DNA of 64,000 nt, from NCBI RefSeq assembly GCF_006517275.1, contig NZ_CP041191.1, forward strand, positions 4,645,001 to 4,709,000, in the 5' to 3' direction. This DNA comes from Labrenzia sp. PHM005. GTDB lineage: Bacteria > Pseudomonadota > Alphaproteobacteria > Rhizobiales > Stappiaceae. Every line of letters starts with the position of its first letter. Positions within the stretch are counted from its first letter, which is position 1. The translations under genes and the position numbers were made by a program. Shown here in pieces: positions 55,531 to 64,000 of the stretch. The notes under the pieces were generated by a model. It was not told where the DNA came from. It did not search any database and saw nothing but the letters and a program-made list of their open reading frames with translations.

Positions 55531-55854
55531 ATGAGGAGCTATCTCGGGATCAGTTACGTGGCATCCATAGGCTCGATTGGCGTCGCGTCCTGTTGCGTTT
55601 TGCCTATGACAATGATGTTGCTAGGGGTTGGCGGCGGTTGGATTGCGATATTCGGGCAAGTCACAGCATACAGCTACTATGTGCTCGGTGTATCGACGGC
55701 ATTGCTTATTGCAGTCTGGTTCCTGTCGTTCAGAAGGCAGACAATTGGTAGGCTGAAATGGTGGTTGAGCGGATCGACGATCTTTACAGGGACGGCATGG
55801 ATCATTGTCGCCTATGAGGCAGCGATCAACGACTTCCTAATTTCAAAAATGTAG
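55531..55854 (+). CDS. MerT-like membrane protein lacking the second Cys pair
   Basis: A 107-residue membrane protein with three helices. IGVASCCVLPMTMMLLGVGG in the first helix carries the vicinal Cys pair of the mercuric transporter MerT. The cytoplasmic Cys pair that MerT has near residues 76-82 is absent; the loop reads FLSFRRQTIGRLKWW instead. It may pass metal to a different partner, possibly the Cys-rich protein encoded 2 bases downstream. No merP or merA is nearby. Confidence 0.7.
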   Translation: MRSYLGISYVASIGSIGVASCCVLPMTMMLLGVGGGWIAIFGQVTAYSYYVLGVSTALLIAVWFLSFRRQTIGRLKWWLSGSTIFTGTAWIIVAYEAAINDFLISKM

Positions 55855-55856
55855 CC

Positions 55857-56075
55857 ATGACAGATCAAACACCAGTACTGGAAAGCACAATCACATGTCC
55901 CAATTGCGGACATGTCGAAATCGAAACCATGCCGACCGATGCGTGCCAGTGGTTCTATGAGTGCAAATCGTGTCACACAGTGCTGAAACCACTGGAAGGT
56001 GATTGTTGCGTCTTCTGTTCTTATGCGACGGTTCCGTGTCCGCCGATCCAACAGGGAAGCAATTGTTGCAATTAG
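55857..56075 (+). CDS. Cys-rich small protein with GDCC-x2-CSY motif
   Basis: A 72-residue cytoplasmic protein with ten cysteines. ITCPNCGHVEIETMPTDACQ opens with a zinc-ribbon-like CxxC, then CKSCH, and the end reads LEGDCCVFCSYATVPCPPIQ. I remember this last motif as a conserved feature of small proteins found in mer-type operons, without a firm function. It starts 2 bases after the merT-like stop, so the two are surely coexpressed. It could receive the metal that the membrane protein lets in. Confidence 0.7.
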   Translation: MTDQTPVLESTITCPNCGHVEIETMPTDACQWFYECKSCHTVLKPLEGDCCVFCSYATVPCPPIQQGSNCCN

Positions 56076-56226
56076 GACAGATTGAATACGAAGTCGCATC
56101 CAACAAGTTGGTCACGGCTCCCACTCGACCCAGCCAAGAGAGGTCTCGAATTTCGAGAGTTCTTCCCAGGCAACAAGTTCGTTTATGATAGCGAAGTGTC
56201 TGATTGGCGTTCATAGGTATTCGCGG

Positions 56227-56734
56227 ATGCAGTCCAGAGATCATTTGAAAAGGCGAACGCCTCTTTCATACGGGCGATGGCATCTTGAACGTGTTTTTGG
56301 TACAGGGCGGCCAGATCGATCTGGTTCGGGTCACCCCTTCGGGAAATGAGATCGTGCTGAATAGCGCCAGTCAGGACTCGGTATTGGCCGAGGCCTCTGT
56401 GTATTCAGAGGTCTATCACTGCGATGCGATTGCCCGGTGTCAAACCACAGTTGCTCAGCTTGGAACAAACGAATTCAAAGACCGCCTGGCATCCAACCGC
56501 GCCTGGGCTGAGAACTGGGCGGCCAGTCTTGCCCATTCCGTTCAAAGGGCACGCTTGAACACGGAAGTCCGCAGCCTGAAAAAAGTATCCGACCGCTTCG
56601 ACTTCTGGATCAATGTCAAATACAGCTCTTATCCGGATAGACAGATTAAGGACATCGCCGCGGAAATCGGCATGTCACCAGAGGCGCTTTACCGGGAGCT
56701 GGCAAAGCGGCGCCATACCGCAAAACAATCGTAA
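56227..56734 (+). pseudogene. Crp/Fnr-family regulator with an N-terminal frameshift
   Basis: The main frame from 56249 reads KGERLFHTGD, GILNVFLVQGGQIDLVRVTP, SEVYHCDAIARCQTTV and a C-terminal winged-helix portion (IKDIAAEIGMSPEALYRELA), which is a cNMP/FNR-type regulator. A stop (TGA 56246-56248) precedes it. The ATG at 56227 lies in another frame (MQSRDHLK); removing one A from the AAAA at 56248-56251 would join it to the main frame. Thus it is a pseudogene, a sequencing error, or a slippage site. A TTG at 56285 is an alternative truncated start. Confidence 0.65.
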
Positions 56735-56936
56735 CTAGGCATGAAACCTGATCGACCGCATGTTCTAGAGACATAATTCGATAATTTTTTCGACGCTCTT
56801 GTTTGGGCGTCGGACAATCCTTACGTTGCCGTCCCTCACTTTGAGGCTAAGTTGTGCAGGGTTATACCCGCTTCTTTTTGGTCGCCTTTGGATCATCAGG
56901 CATTTTAGTATCTTCTGCATTCAGGAGGATTCAAAC

Positions 56937-57320
56937 ATGAATTTGAACACTATTCTTTTTGCAGTTCTGGCCGTGGCACTACATTTGGTGCCCTTTGCAG
57001 CAGTGGCCGAAGACTTTGATTATGTCAGCAGCAATCACAGCTGGTCGATCAGCTGCAACCCATCGGGCTATGTTTTGCGGTCCCAATATCCGGTCACCCG
57101 GTTTCATGAAGCCGGAGTCAATTCTTCCGTGACCCGGGAAAAGGAAACGCTCTATCTGGGCCGCTCCTGCGATGCCTCCCACACGGTTTTGGGTAACGGC
57201 AAATGGTGCTGGGCAAATGGCGGCTTTTCCGCCGAATTCGATAAAATGCGCATGGGCTTTCCCAGGCAGGAACTGATGTGCCCGACCCCGCAGGACGATT
57301 TTCTGGGATGCCGGTGCTAA
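56937..57320 (+). CDS. Exported Cys-rich protein of unknown function
   Basis: A 127-residue secreted protein. CAGGAGG precedes the ATG by 9 bases. The signal (TILFAVLAVALHLVPFAAVA) is followed by a mature part with seven or so Cys spread along it (ISCNPSG, GRSCDAS, KWCWANGG, LMCPTPQDDFLGCRC), suggesting disulfide bonds. I do not recognise the family. It is alone on the plus strand, facing the large unknown minus-strand genes. Confidence 0.55.
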   Translation: MNLNTILFAVLAVALHLVPFAAVAEDFDYVSSNHSWSISCNPSGYVLRSQYPVTRFHEAGVNSSVTREKETLYLGRSCDASHTVLGNGKWCWANGGFSAEFDKMRMGFPRQELMCPTPQDDFLGCRC

Positions 57321-57424
57321 CGGCGTTGCCCGCAGATCCGCAGTGGAGACCGCCATCCCCTTTCCGGCCTAACTGAAGAACAACCTGTCCTACATCAGAC
57401 GTCTCATCCAATGCAACGGCCGCT

Positions 57425-58525
57425 CTAACGGACGGTTGCCGGTACCTTCAGCTCCGTGTGCAGTTTCTTAAGCGCATCTTCGGCCCGCCTGATCGATGTT
57501 CCATCGACGTTTTTCGCGCTGTAGCCATATAGCGATGCAGCGTTGTCAAAAAAGTTGCCTCTTTTGAAATACGCCTTGTACAGCGTGTTGATCCGCGCGT
57601 CCGATTTATCTCCGGTATCAACATATTCAACATAGGTTTCAGCCATTCCCCAACGCTCGGAGAACCGGTCATAAGCCCAAGGGCCTTTTTCGTGGCATTT
57701 CGGATAAGTCGGATCCCGTGGCGACTTGCTGATCGGCATTCTCGTGACACTGCGATTATGATAGCCATGTTTGCCATGTTCTTGGGTATAAACAGCAAAC
57801 CGATCCTGTTGCGTGATGTGGTTCATCCAGAACATCAACTCGATTTTGTCCTGTAATTTGGCCTGCTGGTTCGTGATATCGGGAATTGCCCTGAAATAAG
57901 GAGACTTTTTCAGCTCTTCGCGCAGGGTTTCTTTTTCCTTTTCGCTGCGCTTGCTGGTGTCGATCGCTGTTGCGGCCAGCAAGATCTTCAGCCGCAAGCT
58001 TCTCACATGCATCTGCAGTTTGGTTTTCATATTGTCCGGGTCTTTGATGATGCTCTCCGCGGAGGCATTCAGCGCCCCGGCAGTCAAAGCGGATTTTGCC
58101 GCCGCACTGAGATCTCCCGAAATCTTGTCGTAGACCGAGCCCAAGATGAAGTGCAAGGTGGCGTTGCTGCTGGCAAACTCTGCAGCATTGTACATGCGCA
58201 TACTGTCTTTTTTGACGATGTAGTCCAGGATAGGGCCATGGAGTGCACTCAAGGCTCCCTTACCGGTCGCAGTTTTTAAGCAAGCCGTTCCGATGGTCGC
58301 GGTCAGGATAGAACCGCCGCAGACACTGAGCGCCAGCAAAGCCAAAGCCGCTTTTTCTTCGTTTGCTTTGGCTGCCGCCGCCTTGTCGGCATCTATGGTT
58401 GCTTTGAATTTCTTATATGCGTTGTTGTAGGCAATGGAGAAGGGACCGACATATTTGGTGATCCACAAATCCATGGCCGCCATCGCAGCCCGGTCGATTG
58501 TCATTCCCTTATACAAATCAGACAT
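57425..58525 (-). CDS. Unknown protein, 366 residues, mostly helical
   Basis: A protein starting MSDLYKGMTIDRAAMAAMDL, with GGGAG upstream at good spacing (an in-frame ATG at 58540 is less likely). It has Ala/Lys-rich helices near the start, a hydrophobic Gly/Ala stretch (ALLALSVCGGSILTATIGTA), and a polar C-terminal half with DRFAVYTQEHGKHGYHNRSV. No signal peptide is evident. No family is recognised. It shares size and general plan with the next gene upstream, from which it is 300 bases away. Confidence 0.6.
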   Translation of the reverse strand: MSDLYKGMTIDRAAMAAMDLWITKYVGPFSIAYNNAYKKFKATIDADKAAAAKANEEKAALALLALSVCGGSILTATIGTACLKTATGKGALSALHGPILDYIVKKDSMRMYNAAEFASSNATLHFILGSVYDKISGDLSAAAKSALTAGALNASAESIIKDPDNMKTKLQMHVRSLRLKILLAATAIDTSKRSEKEKETLREELKKSPYFRAIPDITNQQAKLQDKIELMFWMNHITQQDRFAVYTQEHGKHGYHNRSVTRMPISKSPRDPTYPKCHEKGPWAYDRFSERWGMAETYVEYVDTGDKSDARINTLYKAYFKRGNFFDNAASLYGYSAKNVDGTSIRRAEDALKKLHTELKVPATVR

Positions 58526-58825
58526 CACGGTCTCCCACATCCGGTTCGATGCGCAAATAAAACTTTCCGATTCACCTGAATAAACCGGTCAGCGAGCGGT
58601 ACGTACCATCCACGTCACGCTCTCTTTTTATGAAAAATCGCACGCATTAACTGTAACACAGAGCACACATACTCTGATTTCAAATGGCGATTACTGAATA
58701 GCGACGGAAACACCTATACCACTTGCAGTTGCGCAAGTATCCCTTTTCAAAACCCGAACGAAGAATGGCAGCTTAGCGATCAAAAGCAGTCACCAATCCA
58801 CCAAGCACCGGGATTTCCCCGGCCA

Positions 58826-59935
58826 CTATTTCCGGGCCCGATCTTTATGTGCGTATTTGTTTTTGGCGGCCATGGATGCGTTTGAGAGTTGAATGAGCCT
58901 GTCCTCAATCTTTTGCCAGAACAAAGCTAGCGTCCTGGAGGTGATATAGCCTCTCATGTCTTTATTATAGTTTTGGGTGTTTCCTTGCCGGTCGAACCAC
59001 TTGAACGATCTCGGGACATTTTCGGAAAAATCCCTCGTCGAATATTCCTTTTGGATCGCACGGTCTGCCGCCACAGCCATTTCCATCATTTGATAAGCAA
59101 ACTGGGTCGAGAATTGATCGAACAACTTGTCAAATACGTGCCGGTCATAATCGATTTTCTTGATCAGCTCATCGATAATCGCTTTTTCGCTCATAGGCTT
59201 GGTGGTCTTTCCAAACAATGCCGTTCCGAGCGCCGCGGTCTGATAGCTAATCAGTTTGTCACCGCCCCTTTGATATACATTGGGGAGTTCGGGTAGCTTC
59301 TTTAGGATTTTTTGGCGGAGACCAACCATGCCGGCATTTTGCGGGCGTATCTGGTTCACGCCCTTGGCGAGATACGTCGTAGATTTATTGCCCGGTACCG
59401 CGAGGACAGAAATAAAAAATATCATGACTGCTTTGTCCCACAACGCACTGACGGAATTAAAGCGACCTTCCATCCCGACTTGCCTGATTTCATCAATCAC
59501 CGCCACAGCGACACCGGCTTTCAGTCGGGAGAGAGTCTGTGTGACATATGTGGCCTCGTACCCAGCTACCATTTCGTCAGAGGCCCCAACCCCAGCCCTC
59601 CATCTCGCTATGCCTGTTAGAAATCGGGAGGCCAACCCCATTCCCACCACGGACATCGCCGCCGTCCAGAAGGCCGCCTCGCCGATTTTCGATGCGACGA
59701 AATAGTTTCCATATTGGTCTAGGGATTTTTGGTGGGCCAACATCGACCGGTAGTAGTTGGCGGCATATTGTCCGGCGTGATTGCGGTACTGCTCAAACAT
59801 GGGTGGCGGCTCCAATGCTGTCGCCCGCAAGGTTGGTTCTGCGGGGTCCTGACGTTTGGTATCTGACCGCCCCAGGTCAAACGATGCGGGACCACTGTCT
59901 TCTATCCAGCCGCTAGTTGCAGTGACAGGAGTCAC
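58826..59935 (-). CDS. Unknown protein, 369 residues, mostly helical
   Basis: Begins with a polar, probably disordered tail of about 45 residues, then MFEQYRNHAGQYAANYYRSM and hydrophobic segments AAFWTAAMSVVGMGLASRFL and AVMIFFISVLAVPGN. The second half is helical and charged, with FDKLFDQFSTQFAYQMMEMA. The start is a GTG at 59935; ATG 59800 (MFEQ) is an alternative. It has a predicted membrane-interacting region but no signal peptide. No family is recognised. Confidence 0.55.
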   Translation of the reverse strand: MTPVTATSGWIEDSGPASFDLGRSDTKRQDPAEPTLRATALEPPPMFEQYRNHAGQYAANYYRSMLAHQKSLDQYGNYFVASKIGEAAFWTAAMSVVGMGLASRFLTGIARWRAGVGASDEMVAGYEATYVTQTLSRLKAGVAVAVIDEIRQVGMEGRFNSVSALWDKAVMIFFISVLAVPGNKSTTYLAKGVNQIRPQNAGMVGLRQKILKKLPELPNVYQRGGDKLISYQTAALGTALFGKTTKPMSEKAIIDELIKKIDYDRHVFDKLFDQFSTQFAYQMMEMAVAADRAIQKEYSTRDFSENVPRSFKWFDRQGNTQNYNKDMRGYITSRTLALFWQKIEDRLIQLSNASMAAKNKYAHKDRARK

Positions 59936-59985
59936 ATTCCGTTTGCGTAATGCTTCAATTAACTTTCAGGAATGATCTCAGCTCG

Positions 59986-60246
59986 TCACGCCACCTGCCG
60001 CGCCTTTTCCAGGCGTCCCAAAAAATCGGACAGCCAGGCGATTTCTCTCAAATAGACCTCCATGCTGAGGGACGCCAGATCCATCAAGAGGCTTTGAGGG
60101 TCCGGGTCGTCAAAGCCCGTTTCCAGGAGAAACGCATGATATTCTTTTTGAAAAATCCCCGGCATGTGCATGCTCGCCCCCTGAAGTTCCGCTGCCCTTT
60201 GATGCAGCGCCTGTAGCAGGTGTTGGCGGACCATAAGAGAGGCCAC
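59986..60246 (-). CDS. Unknown small helical protein, 86 residues
   Basis: A compact, probably all-helical cytoplasmic protein (LMVRQHLLQALHQRAAELQG; LASLSMEVYLREIAWLSDFL). It starts with GTG 60246 or ATG 60234. It is 50 bases upstream of the 369-residue unknown gene on the same strand, so it may be a chaperone or partner of the larger products. No family is recognised. Confidence 0.45.
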   Translation of the reverse strand: MASLMVRQHLLQALHQRAAELQGASMHMPGIFQKEYHAFLLETGFDDPDPQSLLMDLASLSMEVYLREIAWLSDFLGRLEKARQVA

Positions 60247-60439
60247 TGGGGCATCCGCATTGTCAATTCTATCCTTTCCTCACAATCCCCAGCCGCTATC
60301 CTCTTTCGGTAGAGCCAACTGCGGAAAACCCGCTTCCCGGCTGGCGTAGGCTGCTTTTCACTTGTATTTTGAGAAGAATAGCCTTTTGACCGATTCGCCG
60401 AGATGCGCGGTCTGCACTTCTCCGTTCCATGAGCCTAGA

Positions 60440-61675
60440 ATGAGCCACACTTCCGATCTTGCTTTTACACCGTTGTCAGATACTTTTGCCCAGGATCCCT
60501 ATCCGTTTTATGCAGCGCTTCGCGCCCAGGAGGGGTTGACTTATTTCGAGGATTTTGACGTCTGGCTCGCGTCTCGCTTTGATGATGTTTCCGAAATCGT
60601 CATGAGCGAACACATGGTCCGCTCCATGGAGCATATTGCAGCTCCTGAAGAGATTGCGCGCCAAAAACGGGATGGCAATTGGCACGACATGCCACACCAC
60701 TCCCGTTTCGTGCAGTTTTCCCTGCTCGACAGCGACGGCGAGGTGCACGACCGGCTCCGCAAACAGGTTTTCAGACTGTTCACCCCGGTCATGATCAACA
60801 AGCTCCGGGACGAGATTCAGGCCTATGTCGACAGTCTGATTGACGGCCTTGCCGACCGGACGGAAATCGACTTTATTGAGGATCTCGCGGCCCATGTGCC
60901 CGGCCATATCATCGGCCGTATTTTAGGTGTGCCGGACGAAGACTGTCCCCAACTGCGGATCTGGTCTGAAAACATCGTCCAGTTTTTCGACATCGACCGG
61001 TCTGATGAGCGCAAGAACCTCGCTGAGCGCAACACCACCGAGTTTTATCACTACTTGTCGGACTTAAAGCGCCAACGTGAGGCCGCGCCGAAAGACGACC
61101 TGATCTCGGTGATGATCGAAGCGCAGAAAACCGGACATATGAACGAGGACGAGTTCATATCGACCGCCATGCTGATCTTGATGGCCGGCCACGGCTCGAC
61201 CATCGACGTTCTTGGCAGCGGTATGCATGCCCTATTGAAATTCCCGGACCAAATGCAACGGTTGCGGGACGATCAAAGCCTGATGAAGACGGCCGTCCAG
61301 GAAATGTTCCGCTATGAATCCCCCCTGCCATTCTTCCACCGTTATGTCAGCCAAGAGATGGACGTCTGCGGCCAAAAATTTCCGCGCGGGACCAAATTCG
61401 GCGTGCTCTATGGTTCGGCCAACCGCGATCCCAAACAATTTCCAGACGCGGAAAAATTTGATGTTGGCCGTTCGCCCAACTGGCACATCGCCTTTGGCCG
61501 CGGCCCACATTTCTGCCTCGGCAACCACCTTGCCCGATTGGATATGGACATTATCTTTTCCACATTGCTGCGCCGGTTTTCAAAAATTGAATTGGCCGCA
61601 GACGATGTCCGTTACAAGCGCGGCTTGTCCGTCAGAGGTCCGGAAGCTTTGAAAATCCAATGGTCGCCAGCATGA
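60440..61675 (+). CDS. Cytochrome P450
   Basis: A 411-residue bacterial P450 monooxygenase. The haem-binding loop is FGRGPHFCLGNHLARLD, with the thiolate Cys. The ExxR motif lies in QEMFRYESPLPF. The I-helix reads ILMAGHGSTIDVLG: the acid that usually precedes Thr (GH-E/D-T) is Gly-Ser, so oxygen activation may differ or rely on substrate. The start at 60440 (MSHTSDLAF) gives a normal length; an upstream frame to 60362 adds an unlike leader. No ferredoxin gene is adjacent. Confidence 0.92.
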   Translation: MSHTSDLAFTPLSDTFAQDPYPFYAALRAQEGLTYFEDFDVWLASRFDDVSEIVMSEHMVRSMEHIAAPEEIARQKRDGNWHDMPHHSRFVQFSLLDSDGEVHDRLRKQVFRLFTPVMINKLRDEIQAYVDSLIDGLADRTEIDFIEDLAAHVPGHIIGRILGVPDEDCPQLRIWSENIVQFFDIDRSDERKNLAERNTTEFYHYLSDLKRQREAAPKDDLISVMIEAQKTGHMNEDEFISTAMLILMAGHGSTIDVLGSGMHALLKFPDQMQRLRDDQSLMKTAVQEMFRYESPLPFFHRYVSQEMDVCGQKFPRGTKFGVLYGSANRDPKQFPDAEKFDVGRSPNWHIAFGRGPHFCLGNHLARLDMDIIFSTLLRRFSKIELAADDVRYKRGLSVRGPEALKIQWSPA

Positions 61676-61745
61676 TCTGGCCGAAAATCCAACTGCGATA
61701 ATATTGTGAAAATCCGGCGGCCGACTTAGGGAGAACCTGATACCG

Positions 61746-62954
61746 ATGCGTATATTCAAAATGGCTGCTGCGGTAGCCTTTACCGGTTTGGCGGCATCCG
61801 CATTCGCCGCCACGATTGAGCTTGGCCCCCGCCCCTATTATCTCATCGACCAGATGGATGACGGCCCGCTGAAGGAGAAACTCAGCGCCTGTATTGGCCA
61901 GCCTTTGAAAAGCACTGAGTTTTCCATCGGCCACCGGGGCGCTGCGCTACAGTTCCCGGAACATACAAGAGAAAGCTACAAGGCCGCGGCCCGGATGGGT
62001 GCTGGTATCGTTGAGTGTGATGTCACCTTTACCAAAGACAAGGAATTGGTTTGCCGGCACGCTCAAAATGATCTGCACACGACCACAAACATCCTGACGA
62101 GCGACCTGGCGGCCAAGTGCACCAGAGGCTTTAAGGCGGCGATTGGCGAAACACCGGCCTCAGCCGAATGCCGCGCTTCAGATGTGACGCTTGCCGAGTT
62201 CAAAACCCTCAACGGCAAGATGGATGCGGCCAACAAAAAAGCCACAACTGTAGAAGACTACATGGACGGCACTGCGGGTTGGCGGACCGATCTTTATGCC
62301 ACCAAGGGCTCCCTGATGACCCACAAGGACTCCATCGACCTGTTTCGCGATTTAGGTGTCAAATTCACGCCTGAGCTGAAGTCACCTTCCGTGGAGATGC
62401 CTTATGAGGGATTTTCTCAGGAAGACTATGCGCAAAAGCTAATTGACGAGTACAAGGCCGCAGGTATTCCGGCAGCAGACGTATTTCCGCAGTCTTTCAA
62501 TCTCAATGACGTGCTTTATTGGATCAAAAACGAGCCAGAGTTTGGCAAACAGGCTGTCTATCTCGAAGGCCGGCTGCGCCAATCCGGGTTTGACCCAATG
62601 GCTCCGGAGAACTTGTCGCCTACCATGGCCGAGTTGAAGGAGATGGGCGTCAATTACCTCGCTCCGCCGCTCTGGGTTTTGCTCACGATGGAGGAAGGGA
62701 AGATCGCGCCATCAGCCTACGCAAAGGCTGCCAACGCGGCCGGGCTCAAGCTGATTGCATGGACCCTGGAACGCTCCGGTCCGCTCACAAACGGCGGTGG
62801 CTGGTACTTCCAGACGGTCAAGGACGCAATAGACAGCGATGGTAAGGTCTATGAGGTTGTCGATGTCCTGGCGAAAGAGGCCGGAGTTGTCGGCATCTTC
62901 TCCGACTGGCCTGCAACCACATCCTTTTATGCGTCCTGCATGGGGCTGAAGTGA
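61746..62954 (+). CDS. Glycerophosphodiester phosphodiesterase (exported)
   Basis: A 402-residue periplasmic enzyme that splits glycerophosphodiesters to glycerol 3-phosphate and an alcohol. The signal [16 protein letters not shown] is followed by [20 protein letters not shown], with the catalytic His and the Arg, then [20 protein letters not shown] with metal ligands and the second His. FTPELKSPS supplies the next acidic ligand. The length exceeds small GlpQ proteins and fits the longer alphaproteobacterial type. AGGGAGA precedes the start. Confidence 0.9.
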   Translation: MRIFKMAAAVAFTGLAASAFAATIELGPRPYYLIDQMDDGPLKEKLSACIGQPLKSTEFSIGHRGAALQFPEHTRESYKAAARMGAGIVECDVTFTKDKELVCRHAQNDLHTTTNILTSDLAAKCTRGFKAAIGETPASAECRASDVTLAEFKTLNGKMDAANKKATTVEDYMDGTAGWRTDLYATKGSLMTHKDSIDLFRDLGVKFTPELKSPSVEMPYEGFSQEDYAQKLIDEYKAAGIPAADVFPQSFNLNDVLYWIKNEPEFGKQAVYLEGRLRQSGFDPMAPENLSPTMAELKEMGVNYLAPPLWVLLTMEEGKIAPSAYAKAANAAGLKLIAWTLERSGPLTNGGGWYFQTVKDAIDSDGKVYEVVDVLAKEAGVVGIFSDWPATTSFYASCMGLK

Positions 62955-62972
62955 CCGCAAAATTTGGACAAG

Positions 62973-63011
62973 AACCAAAGACGCCGCCCTTTTCGGGCGG
63001 CGTCTTTGGTT
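62973..63011. terminator. Strong rho-independent terminator, bidirectional
   Basis: A 17-base stem (ACCAAAGACGCCGCCC with its complement) closes a 5-base TTTTC loop. A-rich and T-rich flanks within the stem ends let it serve both the phosphodiesterase gene and the convergent MerR-type gene. Confidence 0.9.
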
Positions 63012-63033
63012 TCAAGTGATTTGCAGCTTTTTC

Positions 63034-63633
63034 CTACCGTGCCCGGTCGAGTGTGCGCTTGCATTCCAGGAGTTCGAACAAGGTCGCCTGAAGGCGGCGA
63101 ATATCGTCCTTGGAGATCGCAGAGCTTGGGTCCGTTTTAGCAGGTTCCTGCTTTTCACCGCGCAGCCGCCCTAAAATATTCAAACCGCCACCGGATGACG
63201 CTGCTGGCGCTTTTTCCGATACCTCCGCCAAAACCCCGTCTGGCAAGGTCTCATATGCAGGGGCCGCCGCGACTTCGGCAACATCCTCGTTGAGGGCTTC
63301 TGTTGGTGTCACTGGCAAGGCGTCCGGCACGGGCTCTGCCTGCGGACTTACATCGTCCCGCCAGATCTGCATGACAACGCGCGGCCCTTGTTCCTTCAGG
63401 ATCCGTTGCACACCTTTGATGGTATAGCCTTCACCATAAAGCAGATGACGGATGCCTCGTAACAGCTCGACGTCATCGGGACGATAATAGCGCCGCCCCC
63501 CCCCGCGTTTGAGCGGTTTGATCTGCGAGAAGCGGGTTTCCCAGAAGCGCAGCACATGCTGCGGCAAATCCAGGTCCTCAGCAACTTCGCTGATCGTTCG
63601 AAAGGCGTCCGGGCTTTTATCCTGTGAACTCAT
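63034..63633 (-). CDS. MerR-family regulator downstream of ihfA
   Basis: A 199-residue protein. [20 protein letters not shown] and [20 protein letters not shown] are the MerR-type winged helix. No metal-binding cysteines follow; residues 90-150 are disordered (Pro/Ala/Glu) and the end is a helix with [10 protein letters not shown]. It is 8 bases after ihfA, a gene pair I associate with Rhizobiales and relatives. Target unknown. Confidence 0.88.
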   Translation of the reverse strand: MSSQDKSPDAFRTISEVAEDLDLPQHVLRFWETRFSQIKPLKRGGGRRYYRPDDVELLRGIRHLLYGEGYTIKGVQRILKEQGPRVVMQIWRDDVSPQAEPVPDALPVTPTEALNEDVAEVAAAPAYETLPDGVLAEVSEKAPAASSGGGLNILGRLRGEKQEPAKTDPSSAISKDDIRRLQATLFELLECKRTLDRAR

Positions 63634-63641
63634 GCCACCTG

Positions 63642-63947
63642 TTAGTTGCCGGTCAGAGCGTCATTAATCCGTTGTTTCAATACATTGGATGGTTTGAACA
63701 CCATCACCCGGCGTGGTGAGATCGGAACCTCTTCGCCGGTTTTCGGATTGCGTCCAATGCGCTCGCCTTTGGAGCGCACAACAAACGACCCGAAACTCGA
63801 TAATTTTACCGATTCTCCGGTAACAAGACAGTCTGAAATTTCGGAAAGTACACGCTCTACCAATTCAGAAGATTCGGTCCGGGAAAGCCCCACCTTCTGA
63901 TAAACGGCTTCACACAGATCCGCACGGGTAATAGTCCGGTTGCCCAT
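63642..63947 (-). CDS. ihfA: Integration host factor subunit alpha
   Basis: A 101-residue DNA-bending protein. [20 protein letters not shown] and [20 protein letters not shown], then PKTGEEVPI and [19 protein letters not shown], are the HU/IHF fold, with the beta-arm proline that inserts into DNA in [15 protein letters not shown] bends DNA in recombination, replication and promoter control. The intact start MGNRT is 53 bases from the window edge. Confidence 0.95.
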   Translation of the reverse strand: MGNRTITRADLCEAVYQKVGLSRTESSELVERVLSEISDCLVTGESVKLSSFGSFVVRSKGERIGRNPKTGEEVPISPRRVMVFKPSNVLKQRINDALTGN

Positions 63948-64000
63948 AACCCCTCCTCAGGAACGCCATTGATCTGGCTGATATTACACAGAAACTCCGC

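Noticed and set aside
55035..56075. Complete mercury-resistance operon
   Set aside because: No merA, merP or merB is present, and the MerT-like protein lacks its second Cys pair.
1..64000. CRISPR arrays, rRNA genes and intact insertion sequences
   Set aside because: No regularly spaced repeats, rRNA sequence or complete transposase with terminal repeats was recognised.

Overview
The window looks like chromosomal DNA of a marine-type alphaproteobacterium of the order Hyphomicrobiales, possibly Stappiaceae (Roseibium/Labrenzia-like). This is an inference from GC-rich coding, the ihfA plus MerR-type gene pair at the right end, DUF1194, DUF2842 and DUF2478 genes, a periplasmic nitrate reductase cluster and an ExoP/ExoY-like polysaccharide locus. 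I could run no database search, so family names rest on motifs and remembered family patterns. || Layout. 1-3.5 kb: end of a DUF2161 nuclease-fold gene, a cyclic-nucleotide-domain/GNAT fusion, a sterol-desaturase-type hydroxylase and an APC permease. 3.6-10.9 kb: napFDAGHBC with a 14-bp FNR-like site in front, then a small membrane protein and a DUF2478 gene. 10.9-17.6 kb: housekeeping genes (DUF1194, enoyl-CoA hydratase, AraC/GyrI regulator, CoA-binding protein, metY, ctaA), two unlisted small membrane-peptide genes, and a metY leader whose 7-nt element can pair with the Shine-Dalgarno. 17.8-27.8 kb: surface polysaccharide assembly (deacetylase, CelD-like protein, Wzz-like chain-length protein, Wza-like lipoprotein, GT4, phosphoglycosyl transferase, Wzy-like polymerase). 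27.9 kb: tRNA-Pro(GGG). || From the tRNA to about 60.2 kb the content is accessory. 28.8-35.6 kb is a Cus-type copper/silver efflux locus whose adaptor carries four CusF-like modules, with two further free CusF-like proteins. 35.9-51.1 kb is a large minus-strand uptake and catabolic cluster: an ABC importer with two different ATPases of complementary degeneracy, two class II aldolases (one fused to a short-chain dehydrogenase), a HAD phosphatase, an FGGY kinase, a split Tm-1-like pair (UPF0261 plus TIM-barrel protein), an alpha/beta hydrolase and a PAS-AraC regulator. Its substrate is unknown and it is the best candidate here for an undescribed pathway. 51.6-54.9 kb holds three c-type cytochromes and His- or Met-rich small secreted proteins. 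55.0-56.1 kb is a minimal mer-like unit (merR, a merT lacking its second Cys pair, and a Cys-rich small protein) with a textbook 19-bp-spacer MerR operator. 56.2-60.2 kb holds a frameshifted Crp/Fnr gene, a secreted Cys-rich protein and three unrecognised minus-strand genes. || 60.4-64 kb returns to ordinary genes: a cytochrome P450 with an unusual I-helix, a glycerophosphodiester phosphodiesterase, a strong terminator, the MerR-type gene and ihfA. No integrase, intact insertion sequence or CRISPR array was seen.
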